Positions 63,213 through 64,000 of a stretch of DNA of 64,000 nucleotides are shown here, in pieces. The notes under the pieces are model-generated. The model was not told the DNA's origin, did no database searches, and saw nothing but the letters and a program-made list of their open reading frames with translations. A program made the translations under genes and the position numbers. This DNA comes from Segatella copri DSM 18205 (GTDB lineage: Bacteria; Bacteroidota; Bacteroidia; Bacteroidales; Bacteroidaceae): positions 2,179,501 through 2,243,500 of the forward strand of contig NZ_CP102288.1 of the NCBI RefSeq assembly GCF_025151535.1, written 5' to 3'. Position 1 is the stretch's first letter, and each line of letters begins with the position of its first letter.

Positions 63213-64000
63213 TTACTTCTCCACATTCTGTACGAAACTTCCGTTGCCAGGATTATCAATGGCTCCCTTAGGGAATGGGAAGGTCCAGAGATGAGAGGAT
63301 GGAGCAAGACTTATCTGCTTGCCATCTATCTCTTTTGTCAGCGTGCGGGCATAGGTACCTTCAGCATTGAAGCGACGAGCATCGCCAAACGGCACGATAG
63401 AGAAGATAAGTTGATTATCCTTAGCTTGACGTATATACCGGATAGCTTCTGCCACAGAGGACGCCGATAGTGGCTGATATTTCTCTGGAAGGATATATGT
63501 CTTACGCACCTCATTGAGCACATCCATAGCATCTGTCAACTGATTCTTACGAGCCAAGCATTCAGCCTTGATAAGATACTGCTCCACGGTTCTCATACCA
63601 GCAAGATTGATATAGCCATTGGTCAACCCCTGATAATAAGTTTCTGCACCCATCGTTCTTAGTTTCCAATTGCTCAAGAAATAAGCATCTCCCTCTTCGA
63701 ATCCGGCAGCACGATTTACCGGTATCTTGAATATCGCAGATGCATAGTTGGAACTATTATCGGCATAATTGAAATTATAACAGTCCTGGCTATCAAATCC
63801 CAATGGCGTTTTCAAAGAAGGATAAACACCCTCTTGGCCTATCACACCCTTATTATCATTATAGAATCCAACCCAATCAACCAACTTATCATTAATGGCA
63901 AGAGCCTTATCAGCAAACTCCAACGCCTTTTCATAGTTCATCATCTGAAGATAGGTACGTGCCAACATAGCATAGGCAGCTCCCTTGCCCGGATGGAGGA
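63213..64000 (-). CDS. SusD/RagB-family protein, C-terminal part, cut by window edge
   Basis: About 262 residues, continuous to base 64000. A TPR-like region (YLQMMNYEKALEFADKALAIND) comes first, then the family ending RTVEQYLIKAECLARKN, AIRYIRQAKDNQLIFSIVPFGDARRFNAEGTY, and LWTFPFPKGAIDNPGNGSFVQN. SusD proteins are outer-membrane lipoproteins that capture a nutrient for the SusC transporter. The N-terminus and the probable susC lie to the right of the window. The substrate is not predictable. Confidence 0.92.
   Translation of the reverse strand, partial: LHPGKGAAYAMLARTYLQMMNYEKALEFADKALAINDKLVDWVGFYNDNKGVIGQEGVYPSLKTPLGFDSQDCYNFNYADNSSNYASAIFKIPVNRAAGFEEGDAYFLSNWKLRTMGAETYYQGLTNGYINLAGMRTVEQYLIKAECLARKNQLTDAMDVLNEVRKTYILPEKYQPLSASSVAEAIRYIRQAKDNQLIFSIVPFGDARRFNAEGTYARTLTKEIDGKQISLAPSSHLWTFPFPKGAIDNPGNGSFVQNVEK

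Noticed and set aside
1..64000. tRNA, rRNA or riboswitch
   Set aside because: I looked for tRNA-like TTCGAATC arms, ribosomal stretches and known riboswitch cores and saw none that I could support by eye.

Overview
The window looks like a chromosomal segment of a gut Prevotella/Segatella (Bacteroidota), probably close to S. copri. The reasons are Bacteroidota-type promoters (TTTG, about 19 bases, TAnnTTTG) before several genes, a complete sprA (type IX secretion), a partial SusD-like gene at the right edge, and insertion sequences typical of the group. The genus is an inference from gene style and repeats; I ran no search.

Region 1 (1-3.3 kb) is an IS66-type element (tnpA, tnpB, a small accessory ORF, partial tnpC) whose tnpB is split by a two-ORF ISL3/ISAon1-like element. 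Next come a small toxin-antitoxin locus with a dead toxin and two copies of a dispersed repeat (3.3-4.5 kb).

Region 2 (4.5-26.3 kb, all host genes on the minus strand) is a surface-polysaccharide locus. It holds glycosyltransferases, an acetyltransferase, an acyltransferase, a UbiA-type prenyltransferase, a membrane GT-C-like protein, a WecG/TagA transferase, and a three-gene set able to make GDP-D-glycero-D-manno-heptose, with the GmhB phosphatase fused to the HddC guanylyltransferase. Three of its genes are cut by insertion sequences, one carries a G-tract frameshift, an IS1634 element lies between two others, and one gene carries a copy of the dispersed repeat inside its open reading frame. 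The locus is probably non-functional or phase-silenced in this strain.

Region 3 (26.3-33.9 kb) is an IS-rich junction zone: a truncated IS982, two more copies of the first ISL3-like element with mismatched flanks, a second ISL3-like element, an amidase tail, several families of short hairpin repeats, and a Panacea-type antitoxin fragment with a possible partner toxin.

Region 4 (33.9-41.0 kb, minus strand) is a coherent operon: circularly permuted ATP-grasp protein (split by IS982), alpha-E protein, transglutaminase-like protein, two M14-type deacylase/carboxypeptidase-like proteins (one with an intact zinc site, one without) and a BASS-type transporter. It is the best candidate for an uncharacterised pathway: ligase, hydrolases and exporter/importer together.

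Region 5 (41.1-64.0 kb) is mostly housekeeping: thioredoxin-like lipoprotein, NhaC antiporter, rubrerythrin, MutY, an MscS-type channel, a PBP4-like peptidase, a small membrane protein, NadB, SprA, RuvA, meso-DAP dehydrogenase, an L-cysteine desulfidase-like protein, a TlpA-like thioredoxin and a partial SusD homologue. The 59.9-60.5 kb gap holds a striking array of four 17-bp direct repeats at 33-34 bp spacing. No tRNA, rRNA or CRISPR array was seen.
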